A stretch of 64,000 nucleotides of DNA from Diphasiastrum complanatum (taxonomy: Eukaryota > Streptophyta > Lycopodiopsida > Lycopodiales > Lycopodiaceae). The notes beneath the pieces were generated by a model that did no database searches, was not told the origin of the DNA, and saw only the letters and a list, made by a program, of their open reading frames with translations. The number at the start of each line of letters is the position of its first letter. The stretch's first letter is position 1. Where the stretch lies: contig MU831848.1 of NCBI GenBank assembly GCA_029204225.1, positions 36,667-100,666 on the forward strand. Direction: 5' to 3'. Of this stretch, positions 24,289 to 34,299 are shown piece after piece. Made by a program: the position numbers and the translations under genes.

Positions 24289-25951
24289 TAGTACAAGAGG
24301 TTTTGTTGAAATTGATAGGGTTAATCCAAATCAAAGCCAAAATTAGCAATTTTTTGGAAACTAGTCAAATTTTGGGTAGCGAGTTGGATTTGATATATAT
24401 TCTCAAAAGTTTTGGACCAGAACTTGTTGTGGGCTGTAGGAACCCTTTTCACACGTTTGAGGCTATACAGATCCGGTTTTGGCTGAGAAAACTCAAAAAT
24501 TTGTACAATTTGACTCACACACCCAATTTGAGAGATTTTTGGTGCAAAATCAAGCATTTTCTATAGAGAATTTAATCCCTTGATTATTCCTTGGATTAGA
24601 TCAGCCAAGAAATTAAATTTGAAGCTTGAAATAGGTGCATTAATTGATCATCTCTGATTTTTTGAGTGCATGTTGAAGTTGAGAGAGATTTTGCTAAAAA
24701 TCATAGATTAAGGAGTGATATGCAAGGTGAGAGTCTATAATCCATTGTACCATCACTCTAGATTTCTTCAAGAGTGATAGGGTCAAGTTTAGAAGCATCA
24801 ATTTGCTAGAAAACATTCTTGGATCTGTCCTCCAAGTGAAACCTTTGAGAGTTTCTAGTGCATATAGAGCATCTATGCAAATCTTTTGTAAAATTTGACA
24901 TAGATTGGCTTAAATTGAGAGTTCTAGAAAAGAGATTGAGATCCAAGTCACATTGTTCAACCCTACTCAATTTGTTTGAGTGATTGTAAGGTTTGAAAAG
25001 AGTCATTAAGGTGTCTATGACAAATGTGTAGAGAGAGATCCAATTTTCTAAGAGTTCCTTCCTTTGTAGAGGGCAAGATCTAGAAGCTCATTTTGTGTTG
25101 TTATTGGTGGAGAGTTTGTCTTCTCCTAGGTGATCAAATCTTTCTAAGTGGCATTATCTCTTTGAAGCACAATATATTAGTGAGAAAAATCACAACTTTT
25201 GATTTTGAATTTCATTCCAAGTCCCTAAAGGTAGAGTAATTGGTGGAATCCAATAGGAGTGATTGAATTCAATTTGTTGAGCAAAAATTGACATAGTATG
25301 TATGAAAATCAAATTAGTTCTATTCAACTTTCTTTGTGAGAGTGTGAGGGTCAATTTGTGATCCCATTGGATATCTAGAATGAGGAGGAGTCCATATTTG
25401 AGTATTCATGCATGGCTGAGATCTTTGTGAATCTCTAGTTGTCTAATTTTTTAGCTTTGTGAAAAATTGGTGGTATAGTTTGTTTTCAAATCAAATCAAA
25501 TTCATTCTAAATCTCAAGAGTGAGATTATTTGGGTCAAGAGTGAGTCCAAAATAAGTGATTAAGTTTGATTTTCATGTGTTTGAAACAAAATCCATCTTT
25601 TGTTCAAGAATCTCAAGTGTTGAGAGAACTAGTCAAGTGAAAAGGAAAATCTAAGTTTCAAATCTTTTTCATATCCATTTCAACTTTCAAAAGAAAGAGT
25701 CATTGGTATTTGATGAGTCCAATAGGAGATTGGATTTGATTTCTTCAGTGATTTGATTCAAAGATTGTGTGCTTTTGTCTTAGTGATCAAAGCAAAGTTT
25801 CCAAGTGACTAGTCTTTACTGTGAAGATTGATTCTTAGGTTTGTGAGCTAGATCTTTTGTAAATCCTTCTAGATTGTTGAAAATGTTCAAATTTGGTCTC
25901 TTGAAAGTCACAAATTACATTTGTAGAATCATATCACAGGTTTCTATTCAC
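24289..25951 (+). other. Long untranslated leader of family N copy 1
   Basis: About 1.66 kb between the primer site and the first plausible start codon. Only short frames occur; none looks like gag. The leader of copy 2 has the same position and similar length and shares phrases such as AATCTCA(A/C)(G/T)AGTGAGATTATTTGGGTCAAG, so it is a conserved part of the family and may hold packaging signals. Confidence 0.6.
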
Positions 25952-27248
25952 ATGGCATCAATAGGTGGCATCCTATTGAAGGAAAGAAAGGATCCTAAGT
26001 GCAACCTTTGTGGCAAGGGAGGATATTTTTTCTCAAGATGCTACAAAAAGAAGACTAGTCCATCCAAGGAGAACCAAATCAAGGGGGCCGAGGTGAAGGA
26101 TGGAGCTTCAAGTTCAAAATGCAAACAAGAAGGACAAGTCCAAGGAAAGGTGTTTCCTTTGTGGAAAGGTGAATGAGGCTTGGAGTCTCACAAGGACTTG
26201 CAAGATTTGTCTTCAAGAGTCCACCACAACACATGTCAAATCTTTTGAAATTTTTCATTTGGAAGTACATTGTTTGGTTCAAGATGCAAAGATAGATGTC
26301 ACTTTCATGAAAGTAACTTGGATTTATTTTATGTTGGAAAGTATTTTGCTTGGAACTTTAAATAAGTTCAAACTTATTGTTATTATCCAAGAGAAATCAA
26401 TCAAGAATAAGGATCAATCACAAAATGAAAATAGTTTTATTTATGTTATCATGTCAACTTATGAAGAACCATTGTACTTTGAAGAGATTTTTGTACCTCA
26501 AAGGTGGCTTAAGGCAATACTAGTTGAGTGTGATGCCTTAAAAGATAGCAAAATATGTTTTCCTTGTAAGCTTACATTAGTTATGAAGTCAAAGAAATGG
26601 AAATATCTTCATAATGTAGGATCTTTTGGTTTCAATAAGATCATGAATGATGTGTTCATTCATAAAGATGAAAATTGTATGTTTTCAATCCTAAAGGCAA
26701 GTTGTAAACTTCTTATGAGAATAAGTGAAGCATCCAAAGTGGACACTTATATCCATAAGCAAGTAGTTAGCCTTATTGAGATGGAGATATCTTTTGATTT
26801 CAATATTGGAAAAATCATGCCAAGTTGTGGTGATTTTTGGACTTATGTTTCTAGCATAAGTAATCTTGATAATCATAGGAAGTGCATATTGAATGATCAT
26901 ACTTGTTGTGATCATTATGAGACATGGAGGTCTCGGATTTCCATCAAGAAGGATCATCATGAAGAGGATCTTAAGGAGTCATCTCAAGGTTCAAGTGTGC
27001 CAAGGATTGAGGAGGAGAGACCTTCTCAAGTTGTGATTCCAAAAAGAAACTCAAGAAACATGGTTGAACCCATGTGGCTCACATTTCTAGGAAAAGAGGA
27101 GCACATCTCATGTGAAGGAGCAAGCCTCAAGGTCAAGCATCTACATGAAAATTGGAAGGAATCAATTTTGGAGGTGCTAGGATGGTGCAAAGCTCTCAAG
27201 CTCATCAAAGATGTCAACATCAAAGAAGCATTATCATGGATATGGTGA
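25952..27248 (+). pseudogene. Family N protein, one-module version, frameshifted
   Basis: Starts at MASIGG (25,952). A knuckle CNLCGKGGYFFSRC follows in which the histidine of CX2CX4HX4C is Tyr. Compared with copy 2 about two bases are missing near 26,125, which moves the frame; from 26,100 the second frame runs on with CFLCGK and 370 further residues to a stop at 27,248, ending EALSWIW. The body contains one copy of the unknown module (FEEIFVPQRWLKAILVE ... DHYETWRSRI). The second module of copy 2 is absent: the sequence passes from GKEEHIS to the C-terminal WCKALK block. No polymerase, protease or integrase motif is present. Confidence 0.8.
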
Positions 27249-27360
27249 TTTCAGATCAAAATCAAGCTCATTGGCTGATCTTCACACCTTTTGAGCCAGC
27301 AAAGACCAATTCAGCCCATGGAGTCAAGTTCAAGATCATCATGTTTTCCATCAAGCTACA

Positions 27361-27371
27361 TTTTTGAGGAG
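27361..27371 (+). promoter_or_regulatory. Polypurine tract of family N copy 1
   Basis: TTTTTGAGGAG stands directly before the 3' LTR. The same TTTTGAGGAGGAG precedes the 3' LTR of copy 2. It is the expected start site of plus-strand DNA synthesis. Confidence 0.75.
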
Positions 27372-28205
27372 TGTGAAAAATACAAAAATAAGCTTGGTAG
27401 AGGCCAAAAATCTTGTATATAGATAAACACACATGCGTGGAGCCTATTCCCACGTGTGAAAATAGTGTACTTGTCATGTACCATAATCATATAGGTTTTA
27501 CATATGATTTAATTCAAGTTCTAGTGGCTAAAAAGGCCAAAAACTAGTTTTCTAGACATATGACACATGGCATCAATCTATTGCTTGCATGAGCCACATC
27601 CTTTGGTTAGGTGTCACATCCCATGTGTAGAGGACAGCTCACATGTGTGGAATAAGCTAAAGTAGACGAATTTTGACTTCTAGAAGATTTTCAAGTAGAT
27701 CTCCATATAGAAGAAAAATGGACCAAAAGTGCTCAAAATAGAAGGTTTTGTCCAAGTGTCACGATTTTTGTATGATGAATCATCATATGACAAAGCACCT
27801 TCACACAGGTGGGATCAAAGGGATGATCATACCACGAGCTCTCACTTATTGGATATATAGAGCCACATTTGGCCATAATCATTGTGAGACACCAATCTTG
27901 GTTTTGGAAGCAATTTTGAGTGATTCTCTCCATTTGTCTACATTTGTTTTGATTGTTTTGAGGTTCTATCAATGTGTACTTTATTTTCAGGTTGGAGTCC
28001 GTTCTCAGACAGTGTTTCACACATGTGAAACCATAAAGTACACTTACCTTCAATTAATGATTGTTCTTGTTAGGATTTGTGTCTAGAATTGATCTAGATT
28101 GATCTTAATCTGAAGTAGATTGATAGATCAAGTATTCTGACAACCAATCCCTCTTGAGGATCAGATTAGGATCCACTCTTAGTCCTTTTTTGTACTTTTT
28201 CCACA
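27372..28205 (+). repeat. 3' LTR of family N copy 1
   Basis: It begins TGTGAAAAATAC, ends TTTTTCCACA, is 834 bp long and matches the 5' LTR over its whole length. It is followed by the CTTGG target duplication and then by copia integrase sequence. Confidence 0.9.
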
Positions 28206-28210
28206 CTTGG

Positions 28211-28811
28211 TTTACAGGAACTGTAGCAGTAGGCCGCCTCTTGAATCTTTCTTCTTTAGATTCGCGTTCGAATGGGAGGCGACTCAAAAATCTTCGTTTT
28301 CGTGTTCGTCCACTACTCCCTTTATCATTTGCGGCAGGTCATAGTACTATCTCCCCAGAACTTCATAGCTGATAGGATCGTCATTCGCCATTGTCTTGCT
28401 CTCATCAAATCTGACATCTCTCATTGTTTTCATAGTGTTCATGTCTGGCATGTAGACTCTGTATTATGACGAATTGTTGTCATAGCCTACCAGTAATCCT
28501 TGTTCAGCTTTCTCATCAAGCTTCTTTTGAAGTTTATCAGAAATATGTGCATAAGATGCACAGCCAAAGATTTTGACGTGAGACAGGTTGGGCTGTCTAC
28601 CCCACCATAGCTCATGTGGTGTCGTGTGAGGGATACCAGACTTACATGTCCAGTTCTGGATGTATGTGGCTGTAGCTACTGCTTTAGCCCACAGTACCCT
28701 TGGAGCTTTCGAGTAGGCCATCATGCATCTAGCTGCTTCCATCAGGGTCTTGTTCTTTCGTTCAGCAAGAGCATTGTGCTGTGGTGTCATTAGAGGAGTT
28801 TTGAACACCAA
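28211..28811 (-). pseudogene. Copia element 2: integrase C-terminal half
   Basis: From 28,811 downward: TPQHNALAERKNKTLMEAAR, which contains the third catalytic acid (Glu) of the DDE triad, then YSKAPRVLWAKAVATATYIQN, PHELWWGRQPNLSHVKIFGC and LVGYDNNSS. After a stop at 28,464 the same frame continues with the typical YRVYMPDMNT... RDVRFDE block to about 28,260. The first two catalytic aspartates should lie upstream but are missing, because plus-strand gene sequence begins at about 28,812. Confidence 0.85.
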
Positions 28812-29890
28812 AAGGGCCTTTTGTCAAGATGTTGTTTTTGACTTTTCAACTATTCGACGTACACTTGGCCCACTTATATATTTACACCTGTGAAAGACTG
28901 TAACGTTGTTGTTGGTCGATTTCTTTTTTGGAACTTTTCGGTCATATTTTTATACAATTTAAAACTCCCACCGGGCAAGGTCTTGACTTGTGATTGGACC
29001 GTAATTGCTGCCCATGAGTTTTCTAAGTGCCCGGGACCTAACACTTGTGGTTAAAGTAAGTCTATTTTGATCTAACCGTAATTAGACTAACATATATGAT
29101 TTATGAAAGACCGCCAACATTTATTACAGATTTGGTTATTTATTTTCATATTGATTCAACTATATTTTGTTTCAGACTCTGTTGTTCATCTTCTTTTAGC
29201 TTTGCAATGGCTTCCGGATGCCGTAGACCACGAAGCAATATTGTCTCAGTTTCTATTTGTAATGAAAAAGATTCTGATGGCTCTTGGATACCACGTATCT
29301 ATAGAAAATTTCAATGGGTTCTCATGCATCCCTCCTCAAGAGGTGTTTTTGGTAAAAAGAGAAAATCAAATATGGATTATAGGCATTTTTGGAAAGGTAG
29401 AATTTTAGACTTCAAAGTTTCACTCGGTGGTCGATCCATTTCAGAGGTCTTGATTCAACATGTCTACATACATAAGGAAATTAGAGTAGAAGGCATAAGT
29501 TCAAATGACAGACTCAAATGCAATTGTAAGTTTTGGAGAATTTTTTTCTTTGAGCTTTGTATTAATCATTTAGACGTATATCTGAGTATTTAAATGACAT
29601 ATAGTTTTATGGATTTGTGCAGATTTGTATCCATCAAGCATAATTGAATGGCAACCTATACAATCCCTTGTCGGCATCATGGACGTTATTCATTCTGATA
29701 TTGGTCTTCTGCAATACAAGAACCGCTCCACGAGATCACTTTTGGATTCTTGTATTTTCTTATATGATTCATTTTACACATCATCCAATTTAGGTGGAAA
29801 ATTATGTGCCACAGATGTCTGGGTGGACATCATGAGTCTGATGCATCTGATCTGCAAGTAGGCGTGTATGTGCGTGTGTGAATCCTATTT
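28812..29890 (+). pseudogene. Fragment of an unrecognised spliced gene replacing the copia integrase core
   Basis: A frame at 29,096-29,525 and a frame at 29,625-29,861 are joined in phase by a good intron (GTAAGT at 29,526; TTTGTGCAG ending 29,622). The second exon reads SSIIEWQPIQSLVGIMDVIH and ends next to another donor-like GTAGGC (29,862). I do not recognise the protein. The block lies exactly where the copia integrase core should be, so the copia sequence there is lost. It may be a captured gene fragment or part of the gene seen again at 34.3-36.6 kb; the sequences do not prove either. Confidence 0.35.
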
Positions 29891-31308
29891 TCATTTAAAT
29901 TTGTTTGAAGTGAATGCTAGCTTCACATTTACCTTCAAATGATATAGGTTTTCTTTCCTTCTACCTTGAGCGATTAATGTATTGGTACTGGCGTCAATCA
30001 CGTTGCATGCTTCATCTGAAAACGTCACACGCATCCCTGCATATGCTATTCTTGCTACAGAAAGCAAGTCTTGTTGCAGAGTAGGCACGAACAGAACGTC
30101 TTCAAGTCGTTTCTCTCTGCCGTTGTTGTTGAGCCATAGTGAACCAATGTCGTTCACTTGATGTCTAGATCCATATCCAAGAATAATGAATCTTGAAGGA
30201 TCTGCACTTCTAAAATCAGACATGATTCGTCTTAATGTCACGAAGTGTGAGGTGGCTCCTGAGTCTAGAATCACCTCATGTGTGTCAGATGTTGATGTTG
30301 CACACAGGTCTTCATAGATGTAGGCGGTCGAACAGTTTTTGTTCGTTCTTTCTTCGCCCATCTTCGAGCTCTCGGGCTCCTTGACATAGGATGAGCTGTT
30401 GTTGTTCTCTAGTCTGTTCTGTGCTGATTTGTTTCTCAAGTTCTGGCGGCAATCCACGGTTGTGTGACCCTTCTTGTGGCAATGAATACACTCAATCTTG
30501 GGATTGAGCCAGCATGTATCTATTGTATGCCCGTCTCTTCTACATCTCACGCAAGTCTTCTTGTCTGCACCTTGCTGCTTCGACCTCCCTTTGCTCTTCC
30601 AGTTGCCCTTACTGGTCCCCTCTACTTGTTGATCATGATCTTGCCTTTGATTCGACTCCCTATTAGGCTTAAAATGTTTTTTGGATTTTCCTTGTTGTTG
30701 TAGAGGGCTTGGTCAGAACCATCTTTGTGATCAAGATGTTCTTTGGCCTCAACTTCCTCTCGAATCTCAACAATCGCCTTTTCGAGATTCATGGTAGGAT
30801 CCTTCGCGAGCAGGGTTCTCGTCGTCTGGAATGATCTGGGTAAGGCTCTCAACAGGTACGTGAGCTGCTTCTTAGCTGACACTGCGTTCTCTGCTCCAGA
30901 GTTATGTAGTGATAGAAACATATCCTTCATCTTTCTTACGAAAGAAGTGAGGTCTTTTCCATCCCATTGTAGATTCGTCAGATGATCTTCCAACATCATG
31001 ATTTGACTTCTTGATTTCGTCTGAAATCTTGTGAGCAATGCATCCCACATCTCCTTAGCTTTGGAGAGTGTAGCCAGGTCAAGTGTGAGACTATCTTTGA
31101 TGGAAGATGATAGCAAGGCTACTGCCTTGTCATTTTTCTCCCTCCATTCGTGTAGCTCCTTGCTTGATGTTGTAGGCACATCTTCTGTGCCATCCACCCA
31201 AGGGAAGAGTCCTTCTCCCTTGAGTATGAATGATGTCTTAACTTTCCAGGCTAGAAAGTTAGATCCTGAAGAATCAAGAATTGTACAGATCTTGCTCTGC
31301 ATGACCAT
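29891..31308 (-). pseudogene. Copia element 2: gag, two zinc knuckles and protease
   Basis: The frame from 31,308 is a copia gag (FLAWKVKTSFILKGEGLFPW, AKEMWDALLTRFQTKS, LTYLLRALPRSFQTT). A shift near 30,650-30,690 moves to a second frame with two CX2CX4HX4C knuckles, CVRCRRDGHTIDTC and CIHCHKKGHTTVDC. A protease follows with the active-site motif ILDSGATSHF and the VLFVPTLQQDLLSV block, and then the start of the pre-integrase domain (RKENLYHLKV) before the sequence breaks at about 29,895. The gag start at 31,308 is only a few bases from the remains of another element, so its own leader and 5' LTR are gone. Confidence 0.85.
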
Positions 31309-31310
31309 TC

Positions 31311-31355
31311 AATACTTCCACAGTTTCCCACGATTTTACTACATGGTATCCGAAC
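31311..31355 (+). repeat. LTR end and primer-binding site of copia element A
   Basis: ACTTCCACAGTTTCCCACGATTTTACTACA followed by TGGTATCCGAAC resembles the LTR end and primer site at 46,440-46,497 (CTTCCATAGTATCCCATGG...ACAACA, TGGTATCAGAGC). Only about 33 bp of LTR remain; to the left lies the gag of copia element 2. The primer site has drifted from TGGTATCAGAGC. Confidence 0.55.
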
Positions 31356-31490
31356 GGGTGGTTCAGTAATCTGCATTTCTATTGCAAATTATGAGTCTTG
31401 TTTTTACCAAGACCTCATTTCAACAAGTTTGCGGCCAACAATATTTCGATATCATTGTTTCTACCAATGATCTTGCTACTATACCAGAAT

Positions 31491-32004
31491 GGATCCATCA
31501 TCTAGTTCATCTCTGATTGACAAACTTGACGGAGAGAACTACCATCTTTGAAAATTCAAAATGAGAGTCATTCTACTAGCCAAAGAACTGTGGGACATAG
31601 TTGATGGTACTGAAGTCAAGCCAGAGGTCGATGTAGCCAGCATCACCAAATGGAGACAATGAGATGGCAAGGCATTTTCCTTAATCACACTAAACATCAA
31701 AGACTCCCAGATCAGTCACATTTGATCTGCTCAGATTGCTAAGGACACTTGGGACATCGGAACAACTCTTTATGACATTAGAGATGTCACATCCAAACTC
31801 CATCTGAGGAAGAGATTTTTCACTTTGAGATTGTCTGAAGCAAAACAGTATTTTGAGCCATCTTAGCACTTTTAAAAACCTTATGGAGCAGATGACTGCA
31901 ACCGGCTCAATCATTGGCTATTTCGACCTAGCAACATCTCGCTCTATCAGGAGTCATTTCGATGCTACTATAAGAGGAGATAAGAAGAAATGAATCCTCC
32001 TCAA
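31491..32004 (+). pseudogene. Copia element A: gag N-terminal part
   Basis: From ATG 31,491 the frame reads SLIDKLDGENYHL, then KFKMRVILLAKELWDIVDG and IAKDTWDIGTTLYDIRDV, a standard copia gag. Three in-frame TGA codons (31,549, 31,660, 31,723) stand at places where this family has Trp. A frameshift near 31,850 leads to HLSTFKNLMEQMTATGS in another frame. The sequence stops matching at 32,004, where a gypsy LTR begins. Confidence 0.75.
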
Positions 32005-32724
32005 TGTAGTGGGTTTCTTTCCTGGCCTAATCTCAACCTAGATCTAATCAATTTAGCATCAAGGACATGAAGTTAGTTGTCACATGTAGATTCGTTTCCA
32101 TGAGAGCGATAGCATAGTTTAGATTTCAACATGAATGGAAGATTCACATCTAACTCTACCATCCACTAACCTTAAGCATTAACATTACATCCATTAACAC
32201 TAGATCCACAATGAAGATAGTTTACTCTTTCTCTCTCTCCCTTTCTCTCTCATAAAAAGTATAAAAACATGCAATCCCAATAACAATCAGATCCAACAAT
32301 TAGCAAAACACAATAAAAGCATGAGAGATGGAGGAAAAGTGATAGAGAGCAAGGACATTCATAAATCCATTTCACAAGAGATCCAATCTGCTTTATTGAA
32401 ATGAAGATATGTACATGTGTAGGAAACTCAAGTTGGTCCCTTTCTATAGTAGAGGACCCTGGCCTACCTCCCTAACTATTCAAATTTAAAAAAGAGTGAG
32501 AACCATCCAAAATTGGAGAAAAACCCAACTTTATTCACTAACTTGACATTTAGGCCCTGTGACATTAAAAGTCCCGCAAAAAGACCCAAAGTCCTTTTAT
32601 TGACTTTCTAATTAATCAAATTTCTATGTGATCATCGGGTGGGACGTACACATGCAGGGTGCCAAATCCCTCTCACTTATTAACTAGGGTTAGGATTGCC
32701 TTGGGATCTGCAAACCCTCCAACA
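32005..32724 (-). repeat. 3' LTR of Ty3/gypsy element D
   Basis: The plus strand begins TGTAGTGGG and ends CCTCCAACA, so on the minus strand the LTR starts TGTTGGAGGG and ends CACTACA (720 bp). It directly follows a polypurine tract on the minus strand. It interrupts the gag of copia element A at 32,004. A CT-rich run lies at 32,225-32,252. The opposite LTR is not in the window. Confidence 0.65.
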
Positions 32725-32742
32725 GTATCCCCCACCAAAATT
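32725..32742 (-). promoter_or_regulatory. Polypurine tract of gypsy element D
   Basis: On the minus strand AATTTTGGTGGGGGATAC runs up to the LTR start TGTTGGAG. Gypsy element C has AAGGAGGGGGATAA at the same position. It marks the 3' end of the internal region. Confidence 0.7.
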
Positions 32743-32789
32743 GGTGGCAGTCCCATGACACCTACAAGATGCAGTTACTGTGGGCTTTT

Positions 32790-34014
32790 ATTTGCTTCAC
32801 ATCGAATCTTTTTTAAATGATACTGTATCTTTTTTCCATAAAATCGAGTCGGGCAATGTTGAAATCTAAATTGTGCAGCAAAAAACAACGGTGGGCTCTG
32901 GTGATCCACTTTGAAGTTGTCCAGGCTATGAATCGAGATTCCCAGGAGCCTCCCATCATTGCTGCACAGAAATACAATCTAGCCACAGGCAGCTTATCCT
33001 TAATGCTCTATGACGCCATTGGCTTATTTGGATTGAATGCCAAAGGAGGAAGACAATCATCCCATCATGTTGCCACGGATGCCAATAGAGTCAAATCTTT
33101 TGCAAAGAGCGCCGATTGTCTCACTGTGGGATCAGGAGAGTGTATATACTCCTGTTGGTATGCTTGTAGTGCTCAGTAGAAATCCACTGAAATTTCCCAA
33201 CTATAAGGTTGGTGGATGATTGGCCAGTTCAACGTATGTATAGTAATTTTGTCTATGGCCAATCCCAAATCCTTCCACTTATTCATGCACGGCATTGGGA
33301 CATAATATGGATCTACGCGTAATTGGCGAGGGATGGTCCCATAACTCCTAATGGATTCTGGAGTTTTCTCAAAAACTATAACCCTCCAAGCTGGCTGCTC
33401 TACCAATGCTGGTATTTTATCCAACTTTTTGTCGACCTCTATTTCAGAGGTCTTAAACTTGAAGACCCAACCACCACGCGAGACTCATAAGGATGTTGCG
33501 CTAAAAAGCTCTAAATCTGGTCCTTGACGCTAATTGGTCTTCTGAACAATGGGGTGGTCCTTGATGAAGATGGACCTGGCTGCATTGCATGTGGAGCTGG
33601 CTATTTTTCTGCAACTTCAAGGGCTCCACCCTGGTCCATGCCCAAATTCAACCCTGTATCCATAGGTGCATCAGCTTGGTGTAGAGGGGAGAACTGCGGC
33701 ATGGCCAGAACTGAAATTTGAGGCTTGGCTTCCAACACCTGAGCGGCAGCCTTTTCATATTCGTTGATGGTTGCTTTAGCCTTTGCTAACTCAGTGGAAG
33801 CGGTACCCTTGAATCTATCAAAATGGCCTTGGAATCCTTGAAGGGCCACTTTATAGGTTTCAACCTTTTTAAACAAATACGCGATCATTAGAGAAAATAT
33901 GGGCCCAAAGAGGGCTCTATAAGAAATGCCATGTAGGATAGAGAAAAATAACTGTAAAGTAGTTATAATATCATTTTCTAATTTCTTTACGCATCTGCCC
34001 ACACTACTTTCCAT
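32790..34014 (-). pseudogene. Post-integrase ORF of gypsy element D (unknown domain)
   Basis: The part from 34,014 to 33,601 has a hydrophobic stretch (ALFGPIFSLMIAYLF) and an alpha-helical, coiled-coil-like segment (STELAKAKATINEYEKAAAQ), then a Pro/Met-rich linker. After a frameshift, 33,424-32,800 reads through three stops in one frame: RVDPYYVPMP, then DPTVRQSALFAKDLTLL, DDCLPPLAFNPNKPM and LPVARLYFCAA. The blocks LPPxAxxxNKP and ARLY recur in the same order in the post-integrase ORF of gypsy element C (48,060-48,461). Position just before the polypurine tract is also the same. I do not recognise the domain. Confidence 0.6.
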
Positions 34015-34154
34015 GTAAATGAATGCACCTTAGTTTAGTCACATCAAACGTCACTGATGCTTAACCATAATTAAAATATAATTCTCAAAACGATGAAATA
34101 TTCCCTTCCAAAAGTTGGAAACACTCAAAAATTTGAATTAGAAGTGACATCTCT

Positions 34155-34255
34155 GAAACAAAGTCTACGCCATCTCTATCTCTAGGGCCAAACAAGTGTT
34201 TAGCGCCATCTCTATCTCCAACAAAGTCAAACAAGTGTTTAGCGCCATCACTAGC
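34155..34255. repeat. Short tandem repeat, about 44-bp unit
   Basis: The phrase CAAACAAGTGTTTAGCGCCATC occurs twice, next to repeated CATCTCTATCTC, giving a little over two imperfect units. It lies at the junction between the gypsy D remnant and the spliced gene that follows. Confidence 0.6.
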
Positions 34256-34299
34256 TTTGTTATTGTCACTGTATTGTTTGTTACTATACTATTGTACTG

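Larger units (their letters stand above)
23446..28205 (+). mobile_element. Non-autonomous LTR retroelement, family N, copy 1 (older)
   Basis: A complete insertion: 5' LTR 23,446-24,275, primer-binding site, leader, one ORF (now frameshifted), polypurine tract, 3' LTR 27,372-28,205, and the 5-bp target duplication CTTGG at 23,441-23,445 and 28,206-28,210. It sits inside copia element 2, between integrase and RT. The interior of about 3.1 kb contains no protease, integrase or reverse transcriptase, so transposition must have used enzymes from another element. The two LTRs differ at roughly 30 positions by eye (about 4%), so it is older than copy 2 at 36,712-42,418. Confidence 0.9.
22242..31308 (-). 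mobile_element. Ty1/copia element 2, split by two later events
   Basis: Copia domains occur in the right order on the minus strand: gag and knuckles (31,308-30,460), protease (about 30,270), the start of the pre-integrase domain (about 29,900), integrase C-terminal half (28,811-28,211), then RT start and RNase H (23,440-22,242). Two foreign blocks break it: a complete non-autonomous LTR element at 23,446-28,205 with a 5-bp target duplication, and a plus-strand gene fragment at about 28,812-29,890 that replaces the integrase core. No LTRs of its own could be delimited. RT is also internally deleted, so the element is dead. Confidence 0.8.
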
